Below are positions 1 through 7,003 of a stretch of 10,551 nt of DNA, in pieces. The position numbers were made by a program, and so were the translations under genes. Position 1 is the stretch's first letter. Every line of letters begins with the position of its first letter. The notes under the pieces were generated by a model. The model worked only from the letters and a program-made list of their open reading frames with translations. It had not been told where the DNA came from and ran no database searches. The stretch comes from Clostridiales bacterium (lineage in GTDB: Bacteria; Bacillota; Sulfobacillia; UBA995; UBA9673), in assembly GCA_003541445.1 (NCBI GenBank), contig DPMO01000280.1, positions 1 to 10,551 on the forward strand, read 5' to 3'.

Positions 1-41
1 GCCCGGCTTGGCCCTGGCCGGACGCCGAGAGGACCGGCGCA

Positions 42-56
42 CGGCCGGTCCGGCCG
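42..56. repeat. GC-rich inverted repeat upstream of pdxS
   Basis: CGGCCGG (42-48) and CCGGCCG (50-56) form a near-perfect dyad. As a hairpin it would have a 5-bp stem (42-46 with 52-56) and a 5-nt loop. It lies about 30 bases before the pdxS start. It could be the end of an upstream terminator, a regulator site, or chance in very GC-rich DNA, since no T-run follows. No promoter for pdxS is visible in positions 1-88, so the pdxS transcript may start further upstream. Confidence 0.25.
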
Positions 57-88
57 GGTTGCGCATCACGGAAAGGGGAGGGTTTCGG

Positions 89-1033
89 ATGACGGTGGGC
101 ACGGCAAAGGCCCAGGACGAGGACAGGACCGAGGCCGGGAGGGCCGACAAGGCCGAGAAGGGGACCTGGCGCGTGAAGAAGGGCCTGGCCGAGATGCTCA
201 AGGGCGGTGTGATCATGGACGTCACGACCCCTGAGCAGGCCCGGATCGCCGAGGAGGCCGGCGCCGTCGCCGTCATGGCCCTCGAGCGGGTACCCGCCGA
301 CATACGGGCCGCGGGGGGCGTGGCCCGCATGGCCGACCCGGCGGTCATCCTGGAGATCATGGAGGCCGTCACGATTCCGGTCATGGCCAAGGCCCGCATC
401 GGGCACTTCGTCGAGGCGCAGATCCTCGAGGCCCTCGGTGTCGATTATGTAGACGAGAGCGAGGTCCTCACCCCCGCCGACGAGGAGCACCACATCGACA
501 AACACAGGTTCAAGGTGCCATTCGTCTGCGGAGCGAGGAACCTGGGGGAGGCCCTGAGGCGCATCGCCGAGGGGGCGGCCATGGTCCGCACCAAAGGGGA
601 GCCGGGGACCGGGAACGTGGTCGAGGCCGTCCGCCACATGCGGGCCATGATGAGCGAGATCCGCAAGCTCGCCGGCATGGCCGAGGACGAAGTGGCCGCC
701 GAGGCCAAGAGACTCGAGGCCCCTCTCGAGCTGGTCCGTGAGGTGAAGAGGCTCGGCCGCCTCCCGGTCGTGAACTTCTCGGCCGGCGGCATCGCCACAC
801 CGGCCGACGCGGCCCTGATGATGCAGCTCGGCGCTGACGGCATCTTCGTCGGGTCGGGCATCTTCAAGTCCAAGGACCCTGAGGCCCGGGCCCGGGCCAT
901 AGTCCGGGCGACGACCCATTACAACGAGCCCGAGGTCCTGGCCGAGGTCTCCAAGGGCCTGGGCGAGGCCATGCGCGGCATCGAGATAGCCACCATAAGG
1001 CCGGAGGAGCGGATGCAGGACCGCGGGTGGTAG
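89..1033 (+). CDS. pdxS: Pyridoxal 5'-phosphate synthase, lyase subunit PdxS
   Basis: PdxS is the synthase subunit of the DXP-independent vitamin B6 pathway. It builds PLP from ribose 5-phosphate, glyceraldehyde 3-phosphate and ammonia supplied by PdxT, in a cytosolic 12+12 complex. The protein (314 residues) follows Bacillus PdxS almost without gaps. The family landmarks are present: D44 in GGVIMDV, the first Schiff-base lysine K101 in MAKARIGH, the second lysine K169 in [10 protein letters not shown], and the C-terminal ending MQDRGW. ATG 89 is chosen because GGAAAGGGGAGGG sits just upstream. This gives about 20 extra charged residues compared with B. subtilis. GTG 173 would give a 286-residue protein closer to the core and cannot be excluded. 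Identification is essentially certain; only the start is open. pdxT follows after 38 bases. Confidence 0.97.
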   Translation: MTVGTAKAQDEDRTEAGRADKAEKGTWRVKKGLAEMLKGGVIMDVTTPEQARIAEEAGAVAVMALERVPADIRAAGGVARMADPAVILEIMEAVTIPVMAKARIGHFVEAQILEALGVDYVDESEVLTPADEEHHIDKHRFKVPFVCGARNLGEALRRIAEGAAMVRTKGEPGTGNVVEAVRHMRAMMSEIRKLAGMAEDEVAAEAKRLEAPLELVREVKRLGRLPVVNFSAGGIATPADAALMMQLGADGIFVGSGIFKSKDPEARARAIVRATTHYNEPEVLAEVSKGLGEAMRGIEIATIRPEERMQDRGW

Positions 1034-1071
1034 CCCCCGAGGCGCGGCGGACCCGGAAGAGGAGGACGGAC

Positions 1072-1680
1072 GTGGGGACGACAGGCACCGTTCGCATCGG
1101 TGTTCTCGACCTGCAGGGAGCGGTGTCGGAACACCTCGAGGCGGTCGAGGCGGCGGGGGGCGCCGCCGTCCCGGTGAAGCGGCCGGAGCAACTGGCCGGC
1201 CTTGACGGCCTCATCATCCCGGGCGGAGAGAGCACGACCATCGGGAGGCTCATGGAGGAGTACGGTTTCACGGAGGCCGTCCCCGAGGCGGCCGGGGAAG
1301 GACTCGCCGTCTACGGGACATGCGCCGGCCTCATCGTCATGGCCCGGGAAATAGAGGACGGCGTGCCCGGTCAGCCCTGCCTCGGGCTCATGGACATCGG
1401 TGTGGTGCGCAACGGGTTCGGCCGTCAGGTCGACAGCTTCGAGGCCGACCTCGTCCTCAGGGGCCTGCCGGGGGGCCCGTTCCGGGGGGTGTTCATCCGG
1501 GCCCCGTACGTGAAGAGGCTCGGGGCCGGCGTCGAGGCCCTGGCCGACTTCGACGGCAAGGTGGTCATGGTCAGACAGGGGCGCCACCTCGCGACCGCCT
1601 TCCATCCCGAGCTGACCGGTGACCCTCGTGTCCACCGGTACTTCGTCGAGATGGCGGCGCGGGCGGGTGAAGGCCGGTGA
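1072..1680 (+). CDS. pdxT: Pyridoxal 5'-phosphate synthase, glutaminase subunit PdxT
   Basis: PdxT is the class I glutamine amidotransferase subunit that hydrolyses glutamine and channels ammonia to PdxS. The 202-residue protein has the family signatures in order: IGVLDLQGAVSEH at the N-terminus, PGGESTT around residue 50, the nucleophile C84 in YGTCAGLI, the FGRQVDSFEADL segment, FIRAPY, and the catalytic H178/E180 pair in FHPELTGD. I start it at GTG 1072 because an AAGAGGAGG ribosome binding site lies 6 bases upstream. The family's N-terminal strand follows within a few residues. An earlier in-frame GTG at 1027 would overlap pdxS and add 15 basic residues unlike the family. The last four bases overlap the hslO start (GTGA), which suggests translational coupling. 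Confidence 0.96.
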   Translation: MGTTGTVRIGVLDLQGAVSEHLEAVEAAGGAAVPVKRPEQLAGLDGLIIPGGESTTIGRLMEEYGFTEAVPEAAGEGLAVYGTCAGLIVMAREIEDGVPGQPCLGLMDIGVVRNGFGRQVDSFEADLVLRGLPGGPFRGVFIRAPYVKRLGAGVEALADFDGKVVMVRQGRHLATAFHPELTGDPRVHRYFVEMAARAGEGR

Positions 1681-2672
1681 GCTCCCGTCCCCTGGGCGGG
1701 CGGGGTTCGGACGCCGGGAACCCGGGAGGCGCCGGGGAGACCCAAGAAGGCGAGCACGACTACGCCGTCACCGCCCTCACGACGGACGGCCGGGTGCGCG
1801 TCCTCGCCGCCCGCACGACCCGTCTGGTGGAGGAAGCGCGCCGCCGGCACGGCGCCTCGCCGACGGCTGTCGCCGCCCTGGGGCGCGTCCTCACGGCTGC
1901 GGCCCTCCTGGGACTCACCTTGAAGGACCGCGGGACGGTGACCCTGCGCCTCGTCGGTGACGGCCCCATCGGTGGTCTCATCGCCGAAGCCGACGCGGAG
2001 GGCAACGTCCGCGGCTACGCCAGGAACCCCCGGGCGGACCTCCCTCCCACGTCCGACGGTAAGCTCGATGTCGGCGGGCTGGTCGGCCGGAACGGTTTCT
2101 GCAGCGTCATCCGTGACATGGTCCTGAGGGAGCCCTACGTGAGCACGTCCCCCCTCGTCTCGGGCGAGGTGGGTGAAGACCTCACCCGGTACCTGGTCGA
2201 CTCCGAGCAGACCCCGGCCGCGGTGGCCCTGGGCGTTCTCGTCGGGAGGTCGGGCGTCACCGCCGCCGGCGGACTCTTCGTCCAGCTCATGCCCCCGCCC
2301 GCGTCGGAGCACCCGGCCGCGCGGCGGGAGGATGCGGCGACCACGGCCCGTCTTGAGGCGTCCCTGGGCCGGATGGCGTCCGTCAGCCGCCTCATCGAGC
2401 AGGGGCTCGGACCCGAGGACCTGGCCGAGAGGGTCCTGGCCGGCCTACCCCACCGGATTCTCGCGAGAAGGCCGCTCCGCTTCCGCTGCCGCTGTAGCCG
2501 TGACAGGGCTCAGGGTCTCCTGGCCGGCATCGCTCCCGATGAACTCGAGGAGCTCAGGGCGTCCGGAGAGGGGGCCGAGCTCACCTGCCGGTTCTGCGGC
2601 GAGGTCTACCGGTTCTCGGCCGCGGACGTGGAGGAAGCGGCCGCCGAGCCGCGCAGGGGGGATGAGAGCTGA
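1677..2672 (+). CDS. hslO: Redox-regulated chaperone Hsp33
   Basis: Hsp33 is a cytosolic holdase that is activated when oxidants release zinc from a four-cysteine centre. The 331-residue protein matches bacillar Hsp33 along its length: YAVTALTTDGRVRVLAARTT near the start, GDGPIGGLIAEADAEG, the GKLDVGGLVG region, YLVDSEQTPAAVALGVLV, and the C-terminal redox switch. The switch cysteines are C271 and C273 (CRC) and C304 and C307 (CRFC). All four are present, so the zinc switch should work. GTG 1677 overlaps the pdxT stop by four bases. It gives about 26 extra Gly/Pro/Glu-rich residues before the conserved domain (family length is about 290). No ATG, GTG or TTG lies between this start and the domain, so the extension is probably translated. 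Confidence 0.96.
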   Translation: MSSRPLGGRGSDAGNPGGAGETQEGEHDYAVTALTTDGRVRVLAARTTRLVEEARRRHGASPTAVAALGRVLTAAALLGLTLKDRGTVTLRLVGDGPIGGLIAEADAEGNVRGYARNPRADLPPTSDGKLDVGGLVGRNGFCSVIRDMVLREPYVSTSPLVSGEVGEDLTRYLVDSEQTPAAVALGVLVGRSGVTAAGGLFVQLMPPPASEHPAARREDAATTARLEASLGRMASVSRLIEQGLGPEDLAERVLAGLPHRILARRPLRFRCRCSRDRAQGLLAGIAPDELEELRASGEGAELTCRFCGEVYRFSAADVEEAAAEPRRGDES

Positions 2673-3427
2673 ACCGCGACGGGACGGCCGGTGGAGAAGG
2701 GCCGGCCGGGCCGGGGGCGACCGGCCTCTCGTACGCGAAGGCGACGGCCCTCGCCTACGACCCGTTCATGTGGGTCATCACCCTCGGCCGGTACCGCCGC
2801 CTCGTGGCCGCCGAACTCGACCGGCTCGGTCTGGCCGGGGACGAGAAGGCCCTCGACCTCTGCTGTGGGACGGGGATCGTGGCCGCCGAGGTGGCGCGGC
2901 GGCTGGGGCCCCGGGGGGAGGTCGTGGCCGTCGACCTCTCGCCGGCCATGCTCGAGGCCGCTCGCCGGAAGCTTGCCCGGCTTGTCCGCCTTGGTGGCCC
3001 CGGAGAGAGGGACGTCGGAGCGTACAGAGACACGGAGGACCGCGGGGCGGCCCGTCTCCCCCGGGGGGAGTTCATCGCCTCCGACGCCTCGGACCTACCC
3101 CTGCGGGACGGCCGGTTCGACCTCGTGACCCTGTTCCTGGGCCTTCACGAGGTGGAGCCGGGCCGCCGTCTTCCGGTCCTGCAGGAGGTCAGGCGCGTGC
3201 TCCGGCCCGGAGGGGTCGGCCTCGTCCTCGACATCGGGGGCCGGGGACCCGCGTGGAAGATGCGTGTCGCCCGCTGGGCCATCACCGCCCTGGAAGGGCC
3301 TGACGCCTGGACGGTGACCGAACCGGGGGTGCCCTCCCTCCTCCGCTCGGCCGGTCTCGAAGTCGAGGGGGTCCGGCCCGTCTTCTCCGGTGCCTTCGAG
3401 TTCGTGCGCTTCCGCCGGCCCGGTTGA
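2669..3427 (+). CDS. Class I SAM-dependent methyltransferase (UbiE/MenG-like), probable CTG start
   Basis: This is a Rossmann-fold methyltransferase. Motif I is LDLCCGTGIVA, followed by the acidic end of strand 2 in VVAVDLSPAMLEAA. A motif II region reads DASDLPLRDGRFDLVT, and a typical LRPGGVGLVLDI strand follows. The layout resembles UbiE/MenG and related small-molecule methyltransferases, but the substrate cannot be read from sequence. The first ATG is at 2768 (219 residues). However, the segment just before it (ALAYDPFMW) matches the conserved 'AxxYDxxxxxxxLGRxRR' opening of this family. The open frame extends back to a TGA at 2663. The only candidate start in that stretch is CTG 2669, which overlaps the hslO stop as CTGA and follows an AGGGGGG tract; this gives 252 residues. 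The shorter form from 2768 is the conservative alternative. Confidence 0.85.
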   Translation: MNRDGTAGGEGPAGPGATGLSYAKATALAYDPFMWVITLGRYRRLVAAELDRLGLAGDEKALDLCCGTGIVAAEVARRLGPRGEVVAVDLSPAMLEAARRKLARLVRLGGPGERDVGAYRDTEDRGAARLPRGEFIASDASDLPLRDGRFDLVTLFLGLHEVEPGRRLPVLQEVRRVLRPGGVGLVLDIGGRGPAWKMRVARWAITALEGPDAWTVTEPGVPSLLRSAGLEVEGVRPVFSGAFEFVRFRRPG

Positions 3428-3477
3428 GAACGGACCTTCCTCCACACTTCACTCCGGACGGGGCGCCTTCGGCAGGC

Positions 3478-4833
3478 CTATTGGCCCCGGTGGTGCAGCT
3501 TCGGCGCGGCCACGAACGAGAGCCCGTGTTCGGTGAGGGCGCGGGCCGTCCTGTTCAGGGCGTCGTGCTTGTCGAGGTAGTTCCTCAGGAGCAGGTCCAT
3601 CTCCCCCGCCTCGAGGATCTCGGCCTTGTCGCGGAAGTAGTCGAGGATGTCCGACGGATGCTCCCGGGTCTCTTCGACCTCCGGGTCGCCCCCCTCGTGC
3701 TTGGCCGAGATGTTCTTCACGCGGCCGGCGAGCTCGACCAGTTCGTCCCGGCGGTTGTAGGGCTGGATGACGATGCTCTTCCAGGTCTCGACGATGTGGT
3801 GCTCGAACCTGACCACGTCCTCGAAGCCCAGGGGCCGCCTGAACTCGGCCGTGATCTCGATGGTCTCGTTGTTGACCGAGTTGGACCAGTTGAACCCGAT
3901 GAGCGGGGTCGTGCCGTCGTCCCGCGAGAAGAGCTTGGCCCCGATGAGCGTCCAGAAGGCGGCGTAGGGGTTGTCGTTGCCCATGAACACCGAGATCTTG
4001 AACTCGATGTCGACCCCGAGCTTGTGGAGGAGGTAGCCCACCAGGACGGTGCCGGGGTTGATGTTGAGGACCTGACGGACTCCGTAGTTGGTGTAGTAAT
4101 AGAGGAACTCGTCGAGCCACATCAGCGGGTGGTCGTTGGGTTGGCCGACCCCGCCGAAGTACCCGGTTATGGTCTCCGGGCCGCCGAGGTGGATGTTCGA
4201 GCCGTCGGTCCCCTTGGTGTCGAGCGTCTCGACATAGCTCGCCCCCATCACCTGCATGGCCGCGGCGAAGGCCACCAGGTCCCCGTCGTCGGCCTCGGCC
4301 TCCTTCATCTTGCGCACCCTGATGAAGCGGCCGGGCATGAGCTCCTTGTTCGCGATGGCCTGCTCGGCCTCGGCGATGACCCACGGGAAATACTGGGCCG
4401 CGCTTATCTCGAGGGTGACGGCGAAGTCGTCCTTGAAGGTCATCGAGTCGGCCTTCGGCCCGAGAACGCGGCGCCGGTACTCGGCGACGGTGACGAAGGC
4501 GCCCTTGTCCCTCTGCTCGATGAGCCATCTGATGTCGGAGAGGTAAGGCGACCCCTGTTCTTCGAGCCGGGCCAGCAGGCTCGAGAGCTTCCGGGCCTCG
4601 GCCGCCTTGGCGTTGATCTCCTCAGGGGTCCCGTACCTGGCCACCACTTCGAGGAAGTCCTTTACCACGCGGCTCTCGGGGTCGAGCAGGATGCCGTTGA
4701 TGGCCGAGAGCCTCTCCTCGGGAATCCGCAGCCGTGCCTGAAGCTCCCTCAGCCTCTCGGCCGTCTCGCTGGAAGCCCCTCGCACGGGGCCCGGGCCGGC
4801 CCCGCGGGGGGAGGCGGGTGTCCGCTCACTCAT
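3478..4833 (-). CDS. Uncharacterised protein coupled to panB
   Basis: I do not recognise this 451-residue protein. It looks soluble: there is no signal peptide or membrane segment. The first ~20 residues are Ser/Pro/Gly-rich, then comes a helical, charged region (about 20-120). A dense, conserved-looking core follows, with segments such as ETLDTKGTDGSNIHLGG, YFGGVGQPNDHP, VLNINPGTVLVGYLLHKLG, ISVFMGNDNPYAAF, GFNWSNSVNNETIEI and FEHHIVETWKSIVIQPYNRRDE. The repeated strand-like ends rich in Asn, His, Asp and Glu could fit a barrel-type enzyme, but this is only an impression. Its ATG overlaps the panB stop (ATGA), and an AAGGAGGAGG ribosome binding site lies at 4841-4850 inside panB. Co-translation with panB is therefore likely. 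The long open frame on the opposite strand is a codon-bias shadow. It is a real gene; its function is unknown. Confidence 0.88.
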   Translation of the reverse strand: MSERTPASPRGAGPGPVRGASSETAERLRELQARLRIPEERLSAINGILLDPESRVVKDFLEVVARYGTPEEINAKAAEARKLSSLLARLEEQGSPYLSDIRWLIEQRDKGAFVTVAEYRRRVLGPKADSMTFKDDFAVTLEISAAQYFPWVIAEAEQAIANKELMPGRFIRVRKMKEAEADDGDLVAFAAAMQVMGASYVETLDTKGTDGSNIHLGGPETITGYFGGVGQPNDHPLMWLDEFLYYYTNYGVRQVLNINPGTVLVGYLLHKLGVDIEFKISVFMGNDNPYAAFWTLIGAKLFSRDDGTTPLIGFNWSNSVNNETIEITAEFRRPLGFEDVVRFEHHIVETWKSIVIQPYNRRDELVELAGRVKNISAKHEGGDPEVEETREHPSDILDYFRDKAEILEAGEMDLLLRNYLDKHDALNRTARALTEHGLSFVAAPKLHHRGQ

Positions 4834-5702
4834 CGTTCGTCCTCCTCCTTGAGTAGACGGACGAGTTCCTCGTACTCCTCGTCCTTCATGCCGAAGTAGC
4901 GCTCGGGTTCGGGGAAGACCCCCTCCCTGACCTCCTGCACGTACCGCTCCAGGCCGTCCTGGATGACCTTGCCGGCGTCACCGTACTTCTTGGCCATCTT
5001 CGGGGTGAACTTGGGGTAAAGGCCGAACATGTCGTGGAAGATGAGGAGCTGGCCGTGGGCGTCAGGTCCGCTCCCGAGGCTTATGATGGGTATCCCGGCG
5101 CGTTCCGTGACGAGCCTGCAGACCCTGTCGGGCACGAGTTCGAGGAGGATGGCCACGCACCCGGCCTCCTCGAGCGCCCGGGCGTCGTCGACTATCTTCT
5201 TGGCCTGGGCCGCCGTCTTGCCCTGGAGGCGGAAGCCTCCGAGGCTGGCCGCGCTCTGTGGGGTCAGGCCGAGGTGCCCCATGACGGGTATGCCGGCCGC
5301 GGTGATGGCCCGGACCCGTGAGAGGACCTCGGACCCCCCTTCGAGCTTGATCGCGTCGCACCCCGCCTCGGCCATGAACCGCCCGGCGTTCCGGACGGCC
5401 GTCTCATCCGAGGGCTGGTAGGACATGAAGGGCATGTCCCCGACAAGCCAGGCGTTGGGCGTTCCGCGCCGGACGGCCTGGGCGTGCCGGACCATGTCGT
5501 CCATGGTCACCGGCAGGGTCGAATCGTAGCCCAGGATGGTCATCCCGAGGCTGTCGCCCACCAGGACGATGTCAATGCCCGCCTGCTCCACAAGGTAGGC
5601 CATCGGGTAATCGTAGCAGGTGACCATTGTCAGAGGGGTGCCTTGGGCCATCTTCTCGTAGAGGACGGGCAGGGTCACCTTCTTGCGCTCGCTGTCGCTC
5701 AT
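4830..5702 (-). CDS. panB: 3-methyl-2-oxobutanoate hydroxymethyltransferase (ketopantoate hydroxymethyltransferase) PanB
   Basis: PanB transfers a hydroxymethyl group from 5,10-methylene-THF to 2-oxoisovalerate, giving ketopantoate, the first committed step of pantothenate/CoA synthesis. The 290-residue TIM-barrel protein keeps the E. coli active-site set: D50 in VGDSLGM, D89 in VGDMPFM, K119 and E121 in KLEGG (metal and substrate site), GHLGLTPQS at 142-150, and catalytic E188 in LLELVPD. The usual PIIGIGAG loop reads IISLGSGPDAHGQ, a mild variation. ATG 5702 is chosen because AAGGGAG lies 8 bases upstream and the protein then begins where the family does; the open frame running to 5840 is not homologous. 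No panC, panD or panE is in view. The following gene overlaps by four bases, so a role of this PanB in a different aldol-type reaction cannot be excluded. Confidence 0.94.
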   Translation of the reverse strand: MSDSERKKVTLPVLYEKMAQGTPLTMVTCYDYPMAYLVEQAGIDIVLVGDSLGMTILGYDSTLPVTMDDMVRHAQAVRRGTPNAWLVGDMPFMSYQPSDETAVRNAGRFMAEAGCDAIKLEGGSEVLSRVRAITAAGIPVMGHLGLTPQSAASLGGFRLQGKTAAQAKKIVDDARALEEAGCVAILLELVPDRVCRLVTERAGIPIISLGSGPDAHGQLLIFHDMFGLYPKFTPKMAKKYGDAGKVIQDGLERYVQEVREGVFPEPERYFGMKDEEYEELVRLLKEEDER

Positions 5703-6032
5703 GTCCGGACTCCCTTCACAGTCTTCGGTAGCCGGCGGCCCCCCGCCGCCGCGCGGGTGGGGTCGACCGCCGACATGCCCCGTCAGCACCGCTCCCGGCC
5801 GGTGGGCACATCCGGTGCGCGGTGTGTGCGGGAAAACCACGGATGTTTTCTATGACCAGGGAGGGACTTCCTAGTCTCCGTTCGACTTTGCCGGCGGTCA
5901 CCGGGTCGCCGGGTCCCCTGCAGGTCGGGTCGGCGTCCGTGGGGCGGGAGGGGCCGAGTCCGCCTCCGGTGACCAGGCGGTCGTGCCGGGGGAACAGGCC
6001 CGGGCGAGACGGAGGTCACACCGCACATGGCG
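5703..6032. other. Divergent intergenic region between panB and the YhfC-like gene
   Basis: No protein-coding gene is convincing here: short open frames are Pro/Arg/Gly-rich and lack homology. The region holds the panB ribosome binding site at its left end, an AT-rich inverted repeat at 5832-5850, and a pair of 9-base inverted arms (5896-5904 and 5966-5974). I found no good consensus promoter for panB on the minus strand; a weak candidate lies near the AT-rich patch at 5830-5870. The rightward promoter is listed separately. Confidence 0.5.
5832..5850. repeat. AT-rich inverted repeat upstream of panB
   Basis: GAAAAC (5832-5837) and GTTTTC (5845-5850) are perfect inverted arms around a 7-base centre. 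They stand out as the most AT-rich patch in a very GC-rich intergenic region, about 130-150 bases upstream of the panB start. The size and symmetry fit a repressor site, but no regulator can be named and chance is possible. Confidence 0.3.
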
Positions 6033-6041
6033 TGGTATAGT
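6033..6041 (+). promoter_or_regulatory. Extended -10 promoter
   Basis: TGG followed by TATAGT matches the extended -10 pattern TGnTATAnT. A -35 box is poor; GTCACA at 6015-6020 has a spacing of only 15. Transcription should start around 6048. That places the TTG at 6044 upstream of the transcript start and favours ATG 6065 as the start of the next gene. Confidence 0.5.
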
Positions 6042-6064
6042 GGTTGTGGAAGGTGGTCATACCC

Positions 6065-7003
6065 ATGCTCGACCCGGCACAGATGCTCGGCCAGGTCACC
6101 TGGGCCGGCGGGGCTGTGGCGGCGGTCATGGCCCTCGCGGAATATGGGCTCCTCCTGCTCCTGGTCAGACAGGGTCTGAGGCGGCGCGGCCCGGCGGCAG
6201 CCGGGCGGCCTGCGCCCACCACCGACGCAACAGCCCCTGACCCTCGGCGGCCGGCGCTCGGGGTGGGTCTGGCCCTTCTTGCCGGGAGCCTGGCCTTCCC
6301 CTTCGCCATAGCCTCGGTCCAGGTTCCCCTGCAGGCGGCCCTCGCGCGCTGGGCGGCGGCCACCCTGGCCACGGCCGACCAGTACATCCTCTCGATTCCC
6401 GCGGTGTTCGCGTCAGGCCTGGTCCAGGAGCCGGCGAAACTCCTCGCCGCGATGGTGGGCATGGCCTTGGCCGGGTCGCTGCGGCCGGGGGTCGCCGGAG
6501 GCGAAGCTGTGCAGCGGGCCGTGCTCTTCGGGGCGACGGCCGGCGTCGCCTTCGGGGGGATTGAGGCGGCCTGGGTTCTCTCGCCCGCCGTCGGGGCCCT
6601 CGGTTCGGTTCCGGACGGGATCACGGTCGGGACGCTCTCGCTGGCCGTGGTCGAGCGGGTTTTCGCCGTTCTCTTCCACCTGGCGACAGCGGGACTGGTC
6701 GTCTACGCCTGGAGCCGCGGCGTGCGGCAGGGTCTCCTGGCCCTGGGGGCGATGACGGTCGTCCACGGCATGGTGAACTACTCGATCGTCCTCCTGAGGT
6801 TCGGCGCCATCGGGATTGCGGCCCTGGAGGCCTGGGCCGCGTTTGTGGCTCTCTCTTTGTTCGGCATCCTCGTGTTTTTGGCCCGAAGGGCTCGCGGTCG
6901 TCATGACGAAACGGGGGCGTTGACCAACCGGGGATGCGGCCCGCGAGCGAGCGGGTTCGTGACCCGCGGAGAGGAGACTGCTGATGCGAAGTCATGCCCT
7001 TAG
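6065..7003 (+). CDS. Polytopic membrane protein, YhfC/PrsW-like putative intramembrane metalloprotease
   Basis: This is an integral membrane protein of 312 residues with roughly seven hydrophobic segments (first about residues 13-34, last about 255-275). It carries the spaced polar motifs of the CPBP/PrsW/YhfC class of putative intramembrane proteases: E122-x-x-K125 (QEPAK), E167 in FGGIEAAW, E197-R198 plus H205 in VERVFAVLFH, and H234/N238 in VVHGMVN. The ER...H and late-His pattern is closest to YhfC (DUF2324) as I remember it. Only one acidic residue is present where many relatives have EE. Activity and substrate are inferences; a non-proteolytic relative is possible. ATG 6065 is preferred to TTG 6044 because GGAAGGTGG precedes it at 8 bases and because of the promoter position. 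The 3' end overlaps the next gene by 20 bases, and the hydrophilic tail (about 280-312) may be poorly conserved. Confidence 0.75.
   Translation: MLDPAQMLGQVTWAGGAVAAVMALAEYGLLLLLVRQGLRRRGPAAAGRPAPTTDATAPDPRRPALGVGLALLAGSLAFPFAIASVQVPLQAALARWAAATLATADQYILSIPAVFASGLVQEPAKLLAAMVGMALAGSLRPGVAGGEAVQRAVLFGATAGVAFGGIEAAWVLSPAVGALGSVPDGITVGTLSLAVVERVFAVLFHLATAGLVVYAWSRGVRQGLLALGAMTVVHGMVNYSIVLLRFGAIGIAALEAWAAFVALSLFGILVFLARRARGRHDETGALTNRGCGPRASGFVTRGEETADAKSCP

Noticed and set aside
1425..2312. 295-residue minus-strand open frame over pdxT and hslO
   Set aside because: It lies entirely antisense to two certain genes, has Arg/Gly/Asp-rich shadow composition and no homology.
2173..3303. 376-residue plus-strand frame over hslO and the methyltransferase
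   Set aside because: It is a Pro/Arg/Ser-rich out-of-frame shadow of two recognisable genes.
3428..3477. Possible bidirectional terminator between the convergent methyltransferase and panB-partner genes
   Set aside because: Only a tiny GCC-TTC-GGC hairpin is visible in these 50 bases and there is no T-run on either side.
3424..4899. 491-residue open frame on the plus strand, antisense to the panB partner gene
   Set aside because: It is almost free of lysine and made of repeated Asp/Glu/Val/Leu/Gly, the typical mirror of a GC-rich gene on the other strand. The minus-strand frame has balanced composition and a perfect ribosome binding site.
6951..6967. tRNA T-arm-like hairpin (GCGGG, 7-base loop starting TTCG, CCCGC)
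   Set aside because: The loop lacks the conserved A at position 58, and no acceptor, D-arm or anticodon arm fits upstream. It lies in the 3' end of the membrane protein gene and is most likely chance.
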